A stretch of 64,000 nucleotides of DNA from Allorhizobium undicola ORS 992 = ATCC 700741 (GCF_000621665.1 NZ_JHXQ01000001.1:310001-374000), one strand, 5' to 3'; counted from the stretch's first letter, positions 34,368-46,557 are shown. The notes: generated by a model not told the origin, from the sequence alone. Made by a program: numbers and translations.

Positions 34368-36436
34368 AAGTCGACGGTAAGGAAATCGAGGTTCCCGATC
34401 ATTTCACGCTGTTGCAGGCGTGCGAGGAGGCAGGTGCCGAGGTCCCGCGCTTTTGTTTCCACGAGCGGCTGTCCGTCGCGGGCAATTGCCGCATGTGCTT
34501 GGTGGAAGTGAAGGGCGGACCGCCCAAACCTGCCGCATCCTGCGCAATGGGCGTTCGCGACATCCGGGGTGGACCGAATGGCGAGTTGCCGGAGGTGTAC
34601 ACCAATACGCCGATGGTCAAGAAGGCCCGCGAAGGGGTTATGGAATTCCTGCTGATCAACCATCCGCTTGATTGCCCGATCTGCGATCAGGGTGGCGAGT
34701 GCGACTTGCAGGACCAGGCCATGGCTTTCGGTATCGATAGCTCCCGCTATGGCGAAGACAAGCGTGCCGTTGAAGACAAATATATCGGACCACTCGTCAA
34801 AACCGTGATGAACCGCTGCATTCATTGCACGCGCTGTGTTCGTTTCACGACGGAAGTGGCAGGCATTGCGGAACTCGGCCTGATTGGCCGTGGCGAGGAT
34901 GCTGAAATCACCACCTATCTCGAGCAGGCCATGACCTCCGAGCTTCAGGGCAATGTGGTCGATCTCTGCCCGGTGGGCGCACTGACCTCGAAGCCCTTTG
35001 CCTTTACGGCCCGTCCGTGGGAACTCGGCAAAACCGAATCGATCGATGTCATGGATGCTCTTGGCTCTGCGATCCGCGTTGACACGCGCGGCCGCGAGGT
35101 CATGCGTATCATGCCGCGCGTCAATGAATCCATCAACGAAGAGTGGATTTCCGACAAGAGCCGCTTCATATGGGATGGCCTGAAGACCCAGCGCCTCGAC
35201 CGGCCTTACGTCCGCCGGAACGGGCGCCTTCAGCCTGCAACCTGGCCAGAGGCGTTCGCAGAAATCAAGACCGCTGTTTCCTCCACGAATGGCTCGAAAA
35301 TCGGGGCGATTGCCGGCGATCTCGCCTCTGTCGAAGAGATGTTCGCTCTCAAGGAACTGCTCGTTTCGCTGGGATCGGCCAATTACGACTGTCGTCAGGA
35401 TGGTGTGGCTCTCGACCCGGCCCTGGGCCGATCCAGCTACATCTTCAATTCAACGATCGATGGGATCGAAGATGCGGATGCATTGTTGATTGTCGGAGCC
35501 AATCCGCGTTTTGAGGCGGCCGTGTTGAATGCGCGTATTCGCAAGCGCTGGCGCCGCGGAAACTTCCCGATCGGCGTTATCGGGGAAGCCGGCGAATTGC
35601 GGTATGAATACAGCTATCTGGGCGCAGGCCCTGATACGCTGGCTGACGTCGCAAACGGCAAGAACAGCTTCGCCGACGTCCTCAAGAAGGCTCAGCGTCC
35701 CCTCATCATTGTCGGGCAGGGGGCTTTGGCCCGTCCTGATGGCGCAGCCGTTCTGTCGCAGATTGCAGCGCTGGCCGTTTCGGTCGGTGCAGTGTCAGCA
35801 GAGTGGAATGGTTTCAGCATCCTGCACACGGCAGCGTCGCGTGTTGGCGGTCTCGATCTCGGTTTCGTTCCGGGTCAGGGCGGCAAGTCCGCAAATGAGA
35901 TGCTGAGCAGCATGGACGTATTGTTCCTGCTCGGCGCCGACGAGATTGACCTTTCTGCCAAGTCCGCAAAATTGACCGTCTATATCGGCTCCCACGGTGA
36001 TAACGGCGCGCAGAACGCCGACGTTATCCTTCCCGCCGCCGCCTATACCGAAAAATCCGGTCTTTGGGTGAATACGGAAGGTCGCGTGCAGATGGGGAAC
36101 CGTGCCGGTTTTGCGCCGGGCGATGCCCGTGAAGACTGGGCTGTCATTCGCGCTCTGTCGGATGTGCTGGGTAAGAAACTGCCGTTTGATTCGCTCGCGC
36201 AATTGCGTCAAAAGCTCTTTGCGGCGCACCCGCATTTCGCTGCTATCGACGAAATCCAGGCTGGCGATGCGGCCTCTATTGAAGCGCTCGCGAAAAAAGC
36301 CGGTGCGATGTCTCAATCTGGGTTTGCTTCCCCGGTCAAAGACTTCTATTTGACGAACCCGATTGCACGTGCGTCTGCGGTCATGGCCGAATGCTCAGCC
36401 CTGGCGCGCAACAATTTCAAGGCAGCGGCAGAGTAA
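34355..36436 (+). CDS. nuoG: NADH-quinone oxidoreductase subunit G
   Basis: 693 residues, the 75-kDa subunit. N-terminal [2Fe-2S] N1b ligands lie in RFCFHERLSVAGNCRMCLVEV. The His-Cys3 cluster N5 is in HPLDCPICDQGGECDLQDQ and cluster N4 in NRCIHCTRCVRFTTEVAG with CPVGALTSKP. A molybdopterin-oxidoreductase-like C-terminal domain follows without cofactor function. It passes electrons from NuoF toward NuoI. Confidence 0.99.
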   Translation: MAKLKVDGKEIEVPDHFTLLQACEEAGAEVPRFCFHERLSVAGNCRMCLVEVKGGPPKPAASCAMGVRDIRGGPNGELPEVYTNTPMVKKAREGVMEFLLINHPLDCPICDQGGECDLQDQAMAFGIDSSRYGEDKRAVEDKYIGPLVKTVMNRCIHCTRCVRFTTEVAGIAELGLIGRGEDAEITTYLEQAMTSELQGNVVDLCPVGALTSKPFAFTARPWELGKTESIDVMDALGSAIRVDTRGREVMRIMPRVNESINEEWISDKSRFIWDGLKTQRLDRPYVRRNGRLQPATWPEAFAEIKTAVSSTNGSKIGAIAGDLASVEEMFALKELLVSLGSANYDCRQDGVALDPALGRSSYIFNSTIDGIEDADALLIVGANPRFEAAVLNARIRKRWRRGNFPIGVIGEAGELRYEYSYLGAGPDTLADVANGKNSFADVLKKAQRPLIIVGQGALARPDGAAVLSQIAALAVSVGAVSAEWNGFSILHTAASRVGGLDLGFVPGQGGKSANEMLSSMDVLFLLGADEIDLSAKSAKLTVYIGSHGDNGAQNADVILPAAAYTEKSGLWVNTEGRVQMGNRAGFAPGDAREDWAVIRALSDVLGKKLPFDSLAQLRQKLFAAHPHFAAIDEIQAGDAASIEALAKKAGAMSQSGFASPVKDFYLTNPIARASAVMAECSALARNNFKAAAE

Positions 36437-36448
36437 GGGCAAAGGATA

Positions 36449-37492
36449 ATGGATTCGTTCTTCTCAAATTATGTCTGGCCGACGGCCATCATGATCGGCC
36501 AGTCGCTGTTGCTGCTGGTCTGTCTGCTGGTGTTCATTGCCTACATCCTCCTGGCTGACCGCAAGATCTGGGCAGCGGTGCAATTGCGCCGTGGTCCGAA
36601 TGTGGTGGGTCCCTGGGGCCTTTTCCAGTCCTTCGCCGATCTTTTGAAGTTCGTGCTGAAAGAGCCGATCATTCCGGCGGGCGCCAACAAGGGTGTTTTC
36701 CTTCTGGCGCCACTTGTTGCCGTGACGCTGGCGCTCGCGACATGGGCTGTCATTCCGCTGAATGATGGCTGGGTCATCGCCAATATAAATGTTGGTATCC
36801 TCTATGTTTTCGCCATCTCCTCGCTGGAGGTTTATGGCATCATCATGGGCGGCTGGGCCTCGAACTCGAAATATCCCTTCCTTGGCGCACTCCGTTCCGC
36901 GGCTCAGATGGTGTCTTACGAAGTTTCCATCGGCTTCGTGATTGTTACCGTGCTGTTGTGCGTTGGCTCGCTCAACCTTACCGACATCGTACTTGCCCAG
37001 AAGTCGGGTCTGGGAACGATGATGGGCCTGCCGCCGTCGCTTCTCGACTGGCACTGGCTGGCGCTGTTCCCGATGTTCGTGATCTTCTTCATCTCGGCGC
37101 TCGCGGAAACCAACCGTCCTCCTTTCGATTTGCCGGAAGCCGAATCAGAACTCGTTGCCGGCTTCATGGTTGAATATGGTTCGACGCCGTACATGATGTT
37201 CATGCTTGGCGAATATGCCGCCATCGTTCTGATGTGCGCTTTGACGACAATCCTGTTCCTCGGGGGCTGGTTGCCGCCGCTTGACATCGCGGTCTTGAAC
37301 TGGGTGCCGGGGATTATCTGGTTTGTCATCAAGGCGACGTTGGTTTTCTCGATGTTCGCGATTACGAAGGCTATCGTTCCGCGCTATCGCTATGACCAGC
37401 TCATGCGTCTGGGCTGGAAGGTCTTCCTGCCGCTGTCGCTGGTCATGGTCATTATCGTTGCTTTCGTGCTGAAGCTGATGGGTTGGGCCTGA
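36449..37492 (+). CDS. nuoH: NADH-quinone oxidoreductase subunit H
   Basis: 347 residues, about eight membrane helices. The conserved loops [31 protein letters not shown] and [27 protein letters not shown] face the quinone tunnel at the junction with the peripheral arm. Membrane-arm subunit (ND1 homologue). Confidence 0.99.
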   Translation: MDSFFSNYVWPTAIMIGQSLLLLVCLLVFIAYILLADRKIWAAVQLRRGPNVVGPWGLFQSFADLLKFVLKEPIIPAGANKGVFLLAPLVAVTLALATWAVIPLNDGWVIANINVGILYVFAISSLEVYGIIMGGWASNSKYPFLGALRSAAQMVSYEVSIGFVIVTVLLCVGSLNLTDIVLAQKSGLGTMMGLPPSLLDWHWLALFPMFVIFFISALAETNRPPFDLPEAESELVAGFMVEYGSTPYMMFMLGEYAAIVLMCALTTILFLGGWLPPLDIAVLNWVPGIIWFVIKATLVFSMFAITKAIVPRYRYDQLMRLGWKVFLPLSLVMVIIVAFVLKLMGWA

Positions 37493-37532
37493 TGCGGCCC
37501 ATCCTGAAATCCAGCAGATTTGGAGTTTGAAG

Positions 37533-38024
37533 ATGGCAAGTCTTTTCCAGGCTGTCCGCTCGCTTTTCCTGAAAGAATTCGTCGGCGCTTTCTTCCTGTC
37601 GATGCGTTACTTCTTCAAGCAGAAGGCGACGGTGAATTACCCCTTCGAAAAGGGGCCGGTCAGCCCGCGCTTCCGTGGTGAACATGCGCTTCGCCGCTAT
37701 CCCAATGGCGAAGAGCGCTGCATTGCCTGCAAGTTGTGCGAGGCAATCTGTCCCGCCCAGGCGATCACCATCGAAGCAGGCCCCCGGCGCAACGATGGAA
37801 CCCGCCGCACCGTTCGCTACGACATCGACATGGTGAAATGCATTTACTGCGGCTTCTGCCAGGAAGCCTGCCCGGTCGATGCCATCGTTGAAGGTCCGAA
37901 TTTCGAGTTCTCGACGGAAACCCGCGAGGAGCTTTATTTCGACAAGGCCAAGCTTCTGGCGAACGGCGATCGTTGGGAACGGGAAATCGCGCGCAATATT
38001 GCGATGGATGCCCCTTATCGTTGA
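37533..38024 (+). CDS. nuoI: NADH-quinone oxidoreductase subunit I
   Basis: 163 residues from ATG 37533, with GGAG 7 bp upstream. Two 4Fe-4S ferredoxin motifs, [18 protein letters not shown] and [18 protein letters not shown], carry clusters N6a and N6b that link NuoG to NuoB. TYKY subunit of the peripheral arm. Confidence 0.99.
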   Translation: MASLFQAVRSLFLKEFVGAFFLSMRYFFKQKATVNYPFEKGPVSPRFRGEHALRRYPNGEERCIACKLCEAICPAQAITIEAGPRRNDGTRRTVRYDIDMVKCIYCGFCQEACPVDAIVEGPNFEFSTETREELYFDKAKLLANGDRWEREIARNIAMDAPYR

Positions 38025-38152
38025 TCGAGAGCATGAGATCGGGGGAACTCGTTCCTCCGGTCTGAAATCCGGAATCACGGCGGGTCCTCGGCCTGCCATT
38101 TCATGGGAGAGGCCGGCCGGTCTCATCCCCGGGAAGATGAAAAGGCACCATC

Positions 38153-38767
38153 ATGGGTCTTCAGGCTATCTTTTTCTACCTTTTCGCCTTTGTCGCGGTC
38201 GCGTCGGCGTTCATGGTCATCTCTTCAAGAAACCCCGTTCACTCGGTTCTGTTTCTGATCCTCACCTTCGTGAACGCTGCCGGTCTCTTCATGCTGACCG
38301 GCGCGGAATTCCTGGCGATGATCCTTCTGGTCGTCTATGTTGGCGCGGTCGCGGTTCTCTTCCTGTTCGTGGTGATGATGCTCGACATCGATTTCGATCA
38401 GTTGCGGGCAGGCGCGGCCAAGCACGCGCCGGTGGCTGCCCTGATCGGCGCGATTGTCGCAGCCGAACTGATCTTCGTGATCGGTGGCTCGACTTTGTCG
38501 CCGCAGGCCAAGCAGGCCATTACCATGCCAATCCCGCCGCTATCGCAGCGGCAGAACACCGCCGCCCTGGGTGATGTTCTCTACACCAATTATGTTTACT
38601 TCTTCCAGATCGCCGGGCTTGTGCTTCTCGTCGCGATGATCGGCGCGATCGTTTTGACATTGCGTCATCGCCAGAACATCAAGCGGCAGGTCATTGCCAA
38701 CCAGGTGGCCCGCGGACCGGCTACGGCCATTGAAGTGGTCAAGGTAAAGCCGGGCCAGGGCCTTTGA
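38153..38767 (+). CDS. nuoJ: NADH-quinone oxidoreductase subunit J
   Basis: 204 residues, five membrane helices, ND6 homologue. The conserved third helix reads EFLAMILLVVYVGAVAVLFLFVVMML, which carries the pi-bulge region implicated in coupling. A 128-bp untranslated spacer separates it from nuoI. The C-terminus has a basic cytoplasmic tail. Confidence 0.98.
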   Translation: MGLQAIFFYLFAFVAVASAFMVISSRNPVHSVLFLILTFVNAAGLFMLTGAEFLAMILLVVYVGAVAVLFLFVVMMLDIDFDQLRAGAAKHAPVAALIGAIVAAELIFVIGGSTLSPQAKQAITMPIPPLSQRQNTAALGDVLYTNYVYFFQIAGLVLLVAMIGAIVLTLRHRQNIKRQVIANQVARGPATAIEVVKVKPGQGL

Positions 38768-38797
38768 ACGGGCGCTAGAGGTTTCAAGGACAAGACA

Positions 38798-39106
38798 ATG
38801 GAAATCGGACTTTCCCACTACCTTACCGTCAGCGCCATCCTGTTCATGCTCGGCGTTTTCGGCATCTTCCTCAACCGGAAGAACATCATCGTCATTCTCA
38901 TGTCGGTGGAACTCATTCTGCTCGCGGTAAACCTGAACATGGTGGCCTTCTCGTCGTTTCTCAACGACATCGTCGGTCAGGTTTTCGCGCTATTCATTCT
39001 GACCGTCGCGGCTGCTGAAGCTGCGATCGGCCTTGCAATCCTCGTCGTCTTCTACCGCAACCGCGGTTCGATCGCCGTCGAAGACGTGAACATGATGAAG
39101 GGCTGA
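38798..39106 (+). CDS. nuoK: NADH-quinone oxidoreductase subunit K
   Basis: 102 residues with three membrane helices, ND4L homologue. Conserved membrane glutamates lie in [19 protein letters not shown] and [13 protein letters not shown]; these take part in proton transfer. Starts 30 bp after nuoJ and ends 7 bp before nuoL. Confidence 0.99.
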   Translation: MEIGLSHYLTVSAILFMLGVFGIFLNRKNIIVILMSVELILLAVNLNMVAFSSFLNDIVGQVFALFILTVAAAEAAIGLAILVVFYRNRGSIAVEDVNMMKG

Positions 39107-39113
39107 CACGGCT

Positions 39114-41108
39114 ATGCTAGTGTATAAGGCAATTGTCTTTCTCCCGCTGATCGGCTCGCTCATTGCTGGCCTGTTCGGTCGCCAGATCGGTGCCAAGGCA
39201 TCAGAGTTGCTCACGACGAGCCTCATGGTGGTCGCTGCGGCCCTTTCCTGGTATGTCTTCATTACCGTTGGAATGGCTGAACATGCCGAGGCGATCAAAG
39301 TTCCGGTCCTTCGCTGGATCCAGGTCGGTGGCATCGACGTCGAATGGGCGCTTCGCGTCGATACGTTGACGGCGGTCATGCTGGTGGTGGTCAACAGCGT
39401 TTCCACGCTGGTGCATCTCTATTCCATCGGCTACATGCACCACGATCCGCATCGCCCGCGTTTCTTTGCCTATCTTTCGCTGTTCACCTTCGCCATGCTG
39501 ATGCTGGTGACGTCCGACAATCTCTTGCAGATGTTCTTCGGATGGGAAGGGGTGGGTCTGGCCTCCTATCTGCTGATCGGCTTCTGGTTCAAGAAGCCTT
39601 CTGCCTGTGCCGCAGCCATGAAGGCCTTTATCGTCAACCGTGTCGGCGATTTCGGTTTTATTCTCGGCATTTCCACCGTTTTCGTGCTGTTTGGTTCGAT
39701 CAATTTCGACACGATTTTCGGTGCGGCGGCAAACTACCTGCCGCATGAAGGCGCAGAACATGGCGAGGCTGTCATCACGCTTTTCGGGATGCATCTCGAC
39801 AAGGCCCATGCCATTACCGGCGCCTGCCTGCTGCTGTTCATGGGCGCCATGGGTAAGTCGGCGCAGTTTCTGCTGCACACCTGGCTCCCGGACGCCATGG
39901 AAGGCCCGACCCCGGTTTCGGCGCTCATTCATGCCGCAACCATGGTGACGGCCGGCGTTTTCCTGGTGGCACGCATGTCGCCGATTTTCGAACTGTCGCC
40001 TGATGCCCTGACGGTGGTTACGATCATCGGTGCGATTACCGCCTTCTTTGCCGCAACCGTCGGTCTGGTGCAGAACGACATCAAGCGGGTCATTGCCTAC
40101 TCGACCTGCTCGCAGCTCGGTTACATGTTCGTGGCCCTTGGCGTTGGCGCCTATGGCGCGGCCGTGTTCCACCTCTTTACCCACGCTTTCTTCAAGGCTC
40201 TGCTGTTCCTTGGCGCCGGTTCGGTTATCCATGCCGTCGATGGCGAGCAGGACATGCGTTACATGGGCGGGCTGCGCAAGCATATCCCCGTTACCTTCTG
40301 GGCCATGACGATTGGCACGCTTGCGCTGACAGGTGTCGGAATTCCGGGTACGGTCATCGGTACGGCAGGCTTTTTCTCTAAGGATGCGATTATCGAATCC
40401 TCTTTCGCGGCGCATGGTGCGGCATCGGGCTTTGCCTTTGTGCTGCTGGTCGTCGCCGCGCTTTTCACCAGCTTCTATTCCTGGCGCCTCGCATTCCTGA
40501 CATTCTTCGGAAAGCCGCGCGCCTCGCACGAAGTCATGCACCATGTGCATGAAAGCCCACAGGTGATGCTTGTGCCGCTTTACGTCCTGACCATTGGTGC
40601 GCTAGTGGCTGGTTTTGTCTTCCATGATTACTTCATCGGGGAAGCCTATGGGGAATTCTGGAAGGGCGCGCTCTTCACCAGCGAACACAACGAGATCCTG
40701 CACGAGGCGCATCACGTTCCGACCTGGGTGAAATTCAGCCCGTTCGTTGCCATGCTTCTGGGTTTCGTGACGGCATGGTTCATGTACATCAAGTCGCCCG
40801 AAACGCCGAAGAAGCTCGCAGAAAGCCAGTGGCTGGTCTATCAGTTCCTGCTGAACAAGTGGTACATCGACGAACTCTACGACTTCCTCTTCGTGCGCTC
40901 CGCCAAGGCTCTTGGCCGGTTCCTGTGGAAGAAGGGTGACGTTGCCACGATCGATGCCTACGGACCGAATGGTGTTGCCGCAGGGGTTGCCGGCCTGACG
41001 CAGCGTGTTGTCCGTCTGCAATCCGGCTATCTCTATCATTATGCGTTTGCGATGCTGCTCGGTGTTGCTGCGCTCGTTACCTGGATGATGCTCGGGAGTT
41101 CCTTCTGA
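39114..41108 (+). CDS. nuoL: NADH-quinone oxidoreductase subunit L
   Basis: 664 residues, the largest antiporter-like subunit (ND5). The core [19 protein letters not shown] and [39 protein letters not shown] is intact, and the C-terminal extension contains the lateral helix ([20 protein letters not shown]...). Proton channel of the distal membrane arm. Its stop overlaps the nuoM ATG by one base. Confidence 0.99.
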   Translation: MLVYKAIVFLPLIGSLIAGLFGRQIGAKASELLTTSLMVVAAALSWYVFITVGMAEHAEAIKVPVLRWIQVGGIDVEWALRVDTLTAVMLVVVNSVSTLVHLYSIGYMHHDPHRPRFFAYLSLFTFAMLMLVTSDNLLQMFFGWEGVGLASYLLIGFWFKKPSACAAAMKAFIVNRVGDFGFILGISTVFVLFGSINFDTIFGAAANYLPHEGAEHGEAVITLFGMHLDKAHAITGACLLLFMGAMGKSAQFLLHTWLPDAMEGPTPVSALIHAATMVTAGVFLVARMSPIFELSPDALTVVTIIGAITAFFAATVGLVQNDIKRVIAYSTCSQLGYMFVALGVGAYGAAVFHLFTHAFFKALLFLGAGSVIHAVDGEQDMRYMGGLRKHIPVTFWAMTIGTLALTGVGIPGTVIGTAGFFSKDAIIESSFAAHGAASGFAFVLLVVAALFTSFYSWRLAFLTFFGKPRASHEVMHHVHESPQVMLVPLYVLTIGALVAGFVFHDYFIGEAYGEFWKGALFTSEHNEILHEAHHVPTWVKFSPFVAMLLGFVTAWFMYIKSPETPKKLAESQWLVYQFLLNKWYIDELYDFLFVRSAKALGRFLWKKGDVATIDAYGPNGVAAGVAGLTQRVVRLQSGYLYHYAFAMLLGVAALVTWMMLGSSF

Positions 41109-42619
41109 TGACCGATTGGCCTATTCTTTCCACGGTCACTTTCCTGCCGCTGGTAGGCGTCGTGCTGCTGCTATTGATGCGGGACGATACGGCTTCCGGC
41201 CGCCGCAATGTGCTGAATATCTCGCTGCTGACGACGGTTGCGACCTTTATTGTTTCCCTGTTCGTGTGGATCGGGTTCGACAACGCCAATCCCGGCTTCC
41301 AGCTTGTCGAATACCATGAGTGGCTGAATACCGGCATTGCCTATCATCTTGGCGTTGACGGCATTTCCATGTTGTTTGTCGTTCTCACGGCCTTCCTCAT
41401 GCCCTTTTGCGTGCTGGCAAGCTGGGAGTCTGTCGAGAAGCGCATCAAGGAGTACATGATCGCCTTCCTCATTCTGGAAGTGATGATGATTGGCGTCTTC
41501 GTGTCGCTAGACATCGTTCTCTTCTACGTTTTCTTCGAGGCAGGTCTCATTCCGATGTTCATCATCATCGGGGTCTGGGGTGGCAAGGATCGCGTCTACG
41601 CATCCTACAAGTTCTTCCTCTATACGCTTCTTGGCTCCGTGCTGATGATGCTGGCGATCATGGCGATGTATTGGGATGCCGGTACGACCGATATCGTCAA
41701 GCTGCTTGCGCACAAGTTCCCTGCGCATTTGCAAATTGTCCTCTGGCTTGCCTTCTTCGCATCCTTTGCGGTCAAAATGCCGATGTGGCCGGTTCATACA
41801 TGGCTTCCCGATGCTCACGTTCAGGCGCCAACGGCTGGTTCGGTCATCCTTGCGGGCATCATGCTGAAACTCGGCGGTTACGGCTTCATCCGTTTCTCGC
41901 TCGCCATGTTCCCCCTGGCCTCCGATTATTTTGCGCCTTTCGTCTTCGCACTGTCCGTGGTCGCGATCATCTACACCTCGCTCGTGGCGTTGATGCAGGA
42001 AGACATGAAGAAGCTGATTGCCTATTCGTCGGTCGCGCACATGGGTTATGTCACCATGGGTATCTTTGCGGCCAACCAGCAGGGCCTTCAGGGCGCGCTC
42101 TTCCAGATGATCAGCCACGGCTTCGTTTCGGGTGCATTGTTCCTGTGCGTTGGCGTGATCTATGACCGGATGCATACCCGCGAGATCGCGGCTTATGGCG
42201 GTCTCGTCAACAATATGCCGAAATATGCGCTAGCCTTCATGGTGTTCACCATGGCCAATGTGGGGCTTCCCGGCACTTCCGGTTTTATCGGTGAGTTCCT
42301 GACGCTGATCGGTGTCTTCCGCGCCAATAGCTGGGTCGCGCTGTTTGCTGCCACGGGCGTGATCTTCTCCGCGGCTTACGCGCTCTGGCTTTACCGCCGC
42401 GTGGTATTCGGGGCGCTGGACAAGGAAAGTCTCAAAGGGCTTCTGGACCTGTCGTTCCGTGAAAAAGTCACGCTTTATCCGCTGATTGCGCTGACCATTC
42501 TGTTCGGCGTCTATCCGGCTCCGATCTTCGACGCCACCACGGCCTCTGTCGATCTGCTTCTGAACAATTATTCCGCCGCATTGCAGGCAGCGCAGAATGT
42601 TGCGCTTCTCGCGAACTGA
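41108..42619 (+). CDS. nuoM: NADH-quinone oxidoreductase subunit M
   Basis: 503 residues, antiporter-like (ND4). Conserved: [73 protein letters not shown] and [20 protein letters not shown]. Translationally coupled to nuoL. Confidence 0.99.
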   Translation: MTDWPILSTVTFLPLVGVVLLLLMRDDTASGRRNVLNISLLTTVATFIVSLFVWIGFDNANPGFQLVEYHEWLNTGIAYHLGVDGISMLFVVLTAFLMPFCVLASWESVEKRIKEYMIAFLILEVMMIGVFVSLDIVLFYVFFEAGLIPMFIIIGVWGGKDRVYASYKFFLYTLLGSVLMMLAIMAMYWDAGTTDIVKLLAHKFPAHLQIVLWLAFFASFAVKMPMWPVHTWLPDAHVQAPTAGSVILAGIMLKLGGYGFIRFSLAMFPLASDYFAPFVFALSVVAIIYTSLVALMQEDMKKLIAYSSVAHMGYVTMGIFAANQQGLQGALFQMISHGFVSGALFLCVGVIYDRMHTREIAAYGGLVNNMPKYALAFMVFTMANVGLPGTSGFIGEFLTLIGVFRANSWVALFAATGVIFSAAYALWLYRRVVFGALDKESLKGLLDLSFREKVTLYPLIALTILFGVYPAPIFDATTASVDLLLNNYSAALQAAQNVALLAN

Positions 42620-42636
42620 CGACAGGATCCGTAGAC

Positions 42637-44076
42637 ATGACTGCTGAAACTCTCCTTGCAAGCCTGCATATGGTCACGCCGGAGCTTTTGCTGGCGGTTG
42701 GCGCGCTGGCGCTGCTGATGATCGGTGTCTTTACGGGGCGGGCAAGCTTCGTCTCTGCCCTTGCCGTCATTCTCATACTGGTGGCAGGGTTGTTTATCCT
42801 GCTTGCTCCCGCAGAGGGCGTTGCCTTTGCGGGCGCCTACATTGCCGATGGCTATGCACGCTTCATGAAGGTTCTGGCTCTTGTCGGTTCCATCGTGACG
42901 CTGATGATGGCCACGGGGCTTGCCAAGGCCAATAATCTCGACAAATTCGAGTTTCCGGTGCTGGTTGTTCTGGCGACCCTGGGCATCATGCTGATGATTT
43001 CTGCCAACAGCCTGATCTCGCTCTATCTCGCTCTGGAACTTCAGTCTCTGGCGCTTTACGTCGTGGCGGCCATCAATCGCGATAGCGTGCGTTCGACCGA
43101 GGCTGGCCTGAAATACTTCGTGCTTGGTGCGCTGTCTTCCGGCATGTTGCTTTACGGCATGTCGCTGGTTTACGGCTTCACGGGCAATGTCGAGTTCGAC
43201 AAGATCGCCGCGGTCCTTGGTTCGGAACACGCAAATCTCGGCTTGATCTTCGGTCTGGTATTCGTTCTCGCTGGTCTGGCATTCAAGATTTCGGCGGTGC
43301 CCTTCCACATGTGGACGCCGGACGTTTATGAAGGGGCGCCCACACCTGTTACGGCGTTTCTTGCCGCAGCGCCGAAGGTCGGGGCCATGGCTATTATGGT
43401 GCGTGTGGTCATCGATGCCTTCCAGCCCGTACAGGGTCAGTGGCAGCAGATCGTCGTCTTCATTGCCATCGCCTCCATGGTGTTGGGTTCCGTTGCGGCC
43501 ATCGGCCAGCGTAATATCAAGCGGCTGATGGCCTATTCGTCCATCGGCCACATGGGCTATGCGCTGGTGGGCCTGTCCGCAGGTTCCAAGACGGGCGTCG
43601 AGGGCCTGTTGCTCTATATGGCAATTTACCTTGTCATGAATCTCGGCACCTTTGCCTGCATCCTGTCCATGCGCACGGCGGAGGGCGAGACGCTCGAAAA
43701 TGTGGATGATCTTGCCGGTCTGTCGCAGACAAACCCGTTCATGGCCTTCATTCTGACGGCTTTGATGTTCTCGCTCGCCGGCATTCCGCCGCTGGCTGGC
43801 TTCTTCGGGAAATACTTTGTTTTTCTCGCTGCCATTGAGGCGAAGCTTTACGCGCTGGCGATCATCGGCGTGCTGGCCTCTGTCATCGGCGCCTATTATT
43901 ACCTGCGCGTGGTCAAGGTCATGTGGTTCGATGACTCCAAGGTCCAGTTTGCAAAGACGTCTGGCTTGTTGAAAGTCGTTTTCGGTCTGTCTGGTCTCTT
44001 CGTGATTGCCTATGTTCTGATCGGCGGGCCGGTTGGCACGGCGGCATCGGCAGCGGCAGCGACCCTGTTCCATTGA
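42637..44076 (+). CDS. nuoN: NADH-quinone oxidoreductase subunit N
   Basis: 479 residues, antiporter-like (ND2), last nuo subunit. [24 protein letters not shown] and [34 protein letters not shown] are conserved, as is [23 protein letters not shown]. The TGA overlaps the TTG start of birA, so the transcript continues into birA and rnj. Confidence 0.99.
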   Translation: MTAETLLASLHMVTPELLLAVGALALLMIGVFTGRASFVSALAVILILVAGLFILLAPAEGVAFAGAYIADGYARFMKVLALVGSIVTLMMATGLAKANNLDKFEFPVLVVLATLGIMLMISANSLISLYLALELQSLALYVVAAINRDSVRSTEAGLKYFVLGALSSGMLLYGMSLVYGFTGNVEFDKIAAVLGSEHANLGLIFGLVFVLAGLAFKISAVPFHMWTPDVYEGAPTPVTAFLAAAPKVGAMAIMVRVVIDAFQPVQGQWQQIVVFIAIASMVLGSVAAIGQRNIKRLMAYSSIGHMGYALVGLSAGSKTGVEGLLLYMAIYLVMNLGTFACILSMRTAEGETLENVDDLAGLSQTNPFMAFILTALMFSLAGIPPLAGFFGKYFVFLAAIEAKLYALAIIGVLASVIGAYYYLRVVKVMWFDDSKVQFAKTSGLLKVVFGLSGLFVIAYVLIGGPVGTAASAAAATLFH

Positions 44077-44864
44077 GTAGCTCGATGTACAAAAGCCGGA
44101 GGGCGCTCGACGCCTTCCGGCATGATGCTTTAGATACCGTCGATTCGACCAATGTCGTCGCCCTTCAGCGCGGCCGTGCGGGCGATCCGGGGAATTTGTG
44201 GATTACCGCCCGTCAGCAGACAGGTGGTAAAGGCCGTCGCGGCAGGCCCTGGGTTTCCGAACCGGGTAATCTCTATGCCTCGCTGTTGCTCATCGATCCC
44301 GCACCGATGGAGCGCATATCTTCTCTTCCATTGGCTGTTGCTCTTGCTGTCCATCGCGCAGTGCGTTGTGTGCTTCCTGTTTCTGCGCCGCCGGTCGAAG
44401 TGAAATGGCCGAACGATGTGCTGATTGGCCGGGCGAAGACCTGCGGCATTCTGCTTGAAGCTGAGGTGATGCCCTCTGGTCGTCATGCCCTGGTGATTGG
44501 CGTTGGAATCAATATCGCGCACAAGCCGGAACAGGCGTCCTACGCCACGACAAGCCTTGCGGACCATGGCGCCACAGCTTCGCCGGAAGATGTCTTTGCG
44601 CATCTCTTTGCTGCAATGGCTGATACGCTCCTCCTGTGGAACCGCGGCGAGGGCGTAGGAGAGATTACGCAGCGCTGGAGAGAACTGGCCTGCGGGATAG
44701 GGGAAAAAATTATCGTCAACCTTCCAGATCGATCGATCACCGGGACCTTTTCCGGAATCGATGAACATGGAATGCTGTTGCTCGATAGAGGCTCGCAGGG
44801 CATCGCGCCGATTGCGGCAGGTGATGTTTTTTTTGAGCCGGATGGGCGTAAGAAGTATGACTGA
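44073..44864 (+). CDS. birA: Biotin-acetyl-CoA-carboxylase ligase, monofunctional
   Basis: 263 residues counted from TTG 44073, which overlaps the nuoN stop as TTGA; ATG 44085 is the alternative. The ATP/biotin loop is [21 protein letters not shown], and the catalytic lysine lies in [14 protein letters not shown]-terminal SH3-like domain is present. The N-terminal helix-turn-helix of E. coli BirA is missing, so it ligates biotin to carrier proteins but should not repress biotin genes. Its end overlaps rnj by 8 bp. Confidence 0.96.
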   Translation: MSSSMYKSRRALDAFRHDALDTVDSTNVVALQRGRAGDPGNLWITARQQTGGKGRRGRPWVSEPGNLYASLLLIDPAPMERISSLPLAVALAVHRAVRCVLPVSAPPVEVKWPNDVLIGRAKTCGILLEAEVMPSGRHALVIGVGINIAHKPEQASYATTSLADHGATASPEDVFAHLFAAMADTLLLWNRGEGVGEITQRWRELACGIGEKIIVNLPDRSITGTFSGIDEHGMLLLDRGSQGIAPIAAGDVFFEPDGRKKYD

Positions 44865-46524
44865 CAAACAGGAACTGGTTTTTATCCCGCTTGGCGGCGT
44901 TGGTGAGATCGGCATGAACCTCGCCTTGTATGGCTTTGGGTCGCCGAGGCATCGCGAGTGGATCATGGTCGATTGCGGCGTCACCTTTCCCGGCCCGGAC
45001 CTTCCGGGCGTGGATCTGGTTCTTCCCGATATTCGCTATGTTCTTTCCCAGCGGAAGAATCTCAAGGCCATCATAATCACCCATGCGCATGAGGACCATT
45101 ACGGCGGCTTGAACGACCTGTGGCCGGGTCTCAATGTCCCGGTCTATGCATCGGCCTTTACCTCCGGCATGTTGGAAGCAAAGCGGAATTACGAGGGGAG
45201 CCGGTCGGAAATTCCCGTGACGCCATTCAAGCCCGGTGACAAGCTTCACCTTGGCTCGTTTGTCGTGGAAGCGATTGGCGTAAATCACTCCATTCCCGAA
45301 CCCATGTCTCTGGTCATCCGCACGCCCTTGGGGAACATCGTTCATACCGGCGACTGGAAGATCGACATGGATCCCTCGCTCGGCCCTCTGACGGATGAGG
45401 CAGCCTTTCGCGCCCTGGGAGATGAGGGTGTGCTTGCCGTGATGTGCGACAGCACGAATGCGATGCGCGGCGGCATTTCACCCTCGGAAATTGAAGTTTC
45501 GGAAGGTCTGCGCCAGATTATCGAGAATGCGGAAGGGCGAGTGGCGATTACCACTTTCTCATCCAATGTTGGCCGGATCCGCTCGATTGCCCAGGCCGCG
45601 GAGGCGGCGGGACGCGATGTGCTGCTGCTTGGCAGTTCTCTCAAACGTGTGGTTGCGGTGGCCGATGACATCGGCATCATGGAGGGCGTGAAGCCTTTTA
45701 TTGCCGAGGATGAATACGGCTACATTCCAAGAGACAAGATCGTGGTCATCCTCACAGGAAGCCAGGGCGAACCGAGAGCCGCGCTTGCAAAGCTTTCCCG
45801 CGACGAGATGCGCAATGTGGCCTTGGCGAAGGGTGACACTGTGGTCTTTTCGTCCCGGACTATTCCAGGCAACGAAAAGGCGATCAATGATATAAAGAAC
45901 GGCCTTATCGAGCAGGGCGTTCATATTGTCACCGATAATGACGCGCTCGTTCACGTATCAGGACATCCAAGGCGGCGCGAATTGCTGCAAATGTATGAAT
46001 GGACTCGCCCTCAGGTGCTGGTGCCCGTTCACGGAGAGGCGGCGCATCTGATGGCGCAGCAGGAGCTTGCCCTGCAAGCGGGGATCGGACAGGTGCCGCG
46101 TGTTCGCAATGGTGAAGTCTTGCGGCTGGCGCCCGGGCCAGCGGAAGTTATCGATGAAGTGCCGCATGGACGTATTTTCAAAGACGGCAAGCTCATTGGT
46201 GACTTTGACGAAATGGGGATTGGCGAGCGACGCAAGCTTGCCTTTGTCGGCCATGTTTCGGTGCATGTGTTGATTGATGAACGCTATGACTTCCGGGGCG
46301 ACCCGGAGGTTGTCGCGGTGGGCCTGCCGCAGCAGGATGAAGAGGGCGACGATATGGAGGATATTCTCTATGACGCCGTGCTTGGTGCTGTTGAGAGTAT
46401 TCCGCGGGTACGGCGCAAGGATCTGGATGGTCTTCGTGAAAGCATTCGCCGCGCCGTGCGTTCGACGGCCAATGAATGTTGGGGTAAGAAGCCGGTTGTG
46501 ACGGTTTTTGTCAGCAAGGTATGA
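44857..46524 (+). CDS. rnj: Ribonuclease J
   Basis: 555 residues from ATG 44857 ([21 protein letters not shown]); the frame is open upstream inside birA. Metallo-beta-lactamase motif HAHEDHYGG (from H76), then the beta-CASP region (MCDSTNAMRGG, ILTGSQGEPRAALAKLSR, HVSGHPRRRELLQMYEWTRPQVLVPVHGE). It is a 5'-3' exo- and endoribonuclease for rRNA maturation and mRNA decay; alphaproteobacteria have it along with RNase E. Overlaps birA, so is co-translated with it. Confidence 0.97.
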   Translation: MTDKQELVFIPLGGVGEIGMNLALYGFGSPRHREWIMVDCGVTFPGPDLPGVDLVLPDIRYVLSQRKNLKAIIITHAHEDHYGGLNDLWPGLNVPVYASAFTSGMLEAKRNYEGSRSEIPVTPFKPGDKLHLGSFVVEAIGVNHSIPEPMSLVIRTPLGNIVHTGDWKIDMDPSLGPLTDEAAFRALGDEGVLAVMCDSTNAMRGGISPSEIEVSEGLRQIIENAEGRVAITTFSSNVGRIRSIAQAAEAAGRDVLLLGSSLKRVVAVADDIGIMEGVKPFIAEDEYGYIPRDKIVVILTGSQGEPRAALAKLSRDEMRNVALAKGDTVVFSSRTIPGNEKAINDIKNGLIEQGVHIVTDNDALVHVSGHPRRRELLQMYEWTRPQVLVPVHGEAAHLMAQQELALQAGIGQVPRVRNGEVLRLAPGPAEVIDEVPHGRIFKDGKLIGDFDEMGIGERRKLAFVGHVSVHVLIDERYDFRGDPEVVAVGLPQQDEEGDDMEDILYDAVLGAVESIPRVRRKDLDGLRESIRRAVRSTANECWGKKPVVTVFVSKV

Positions 46525-46557
46525 TTGAATATCCTTGAGCTGCAAGCTAGAAAATTT

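Noticed and set aside
39201-40550. 449-codon minus-strand frame
   Set aside because: Shadow of nuoL. The same applies to frames opposite nuoN (42568-44073), dnaE (54854-56551) and lon (25356-26570).
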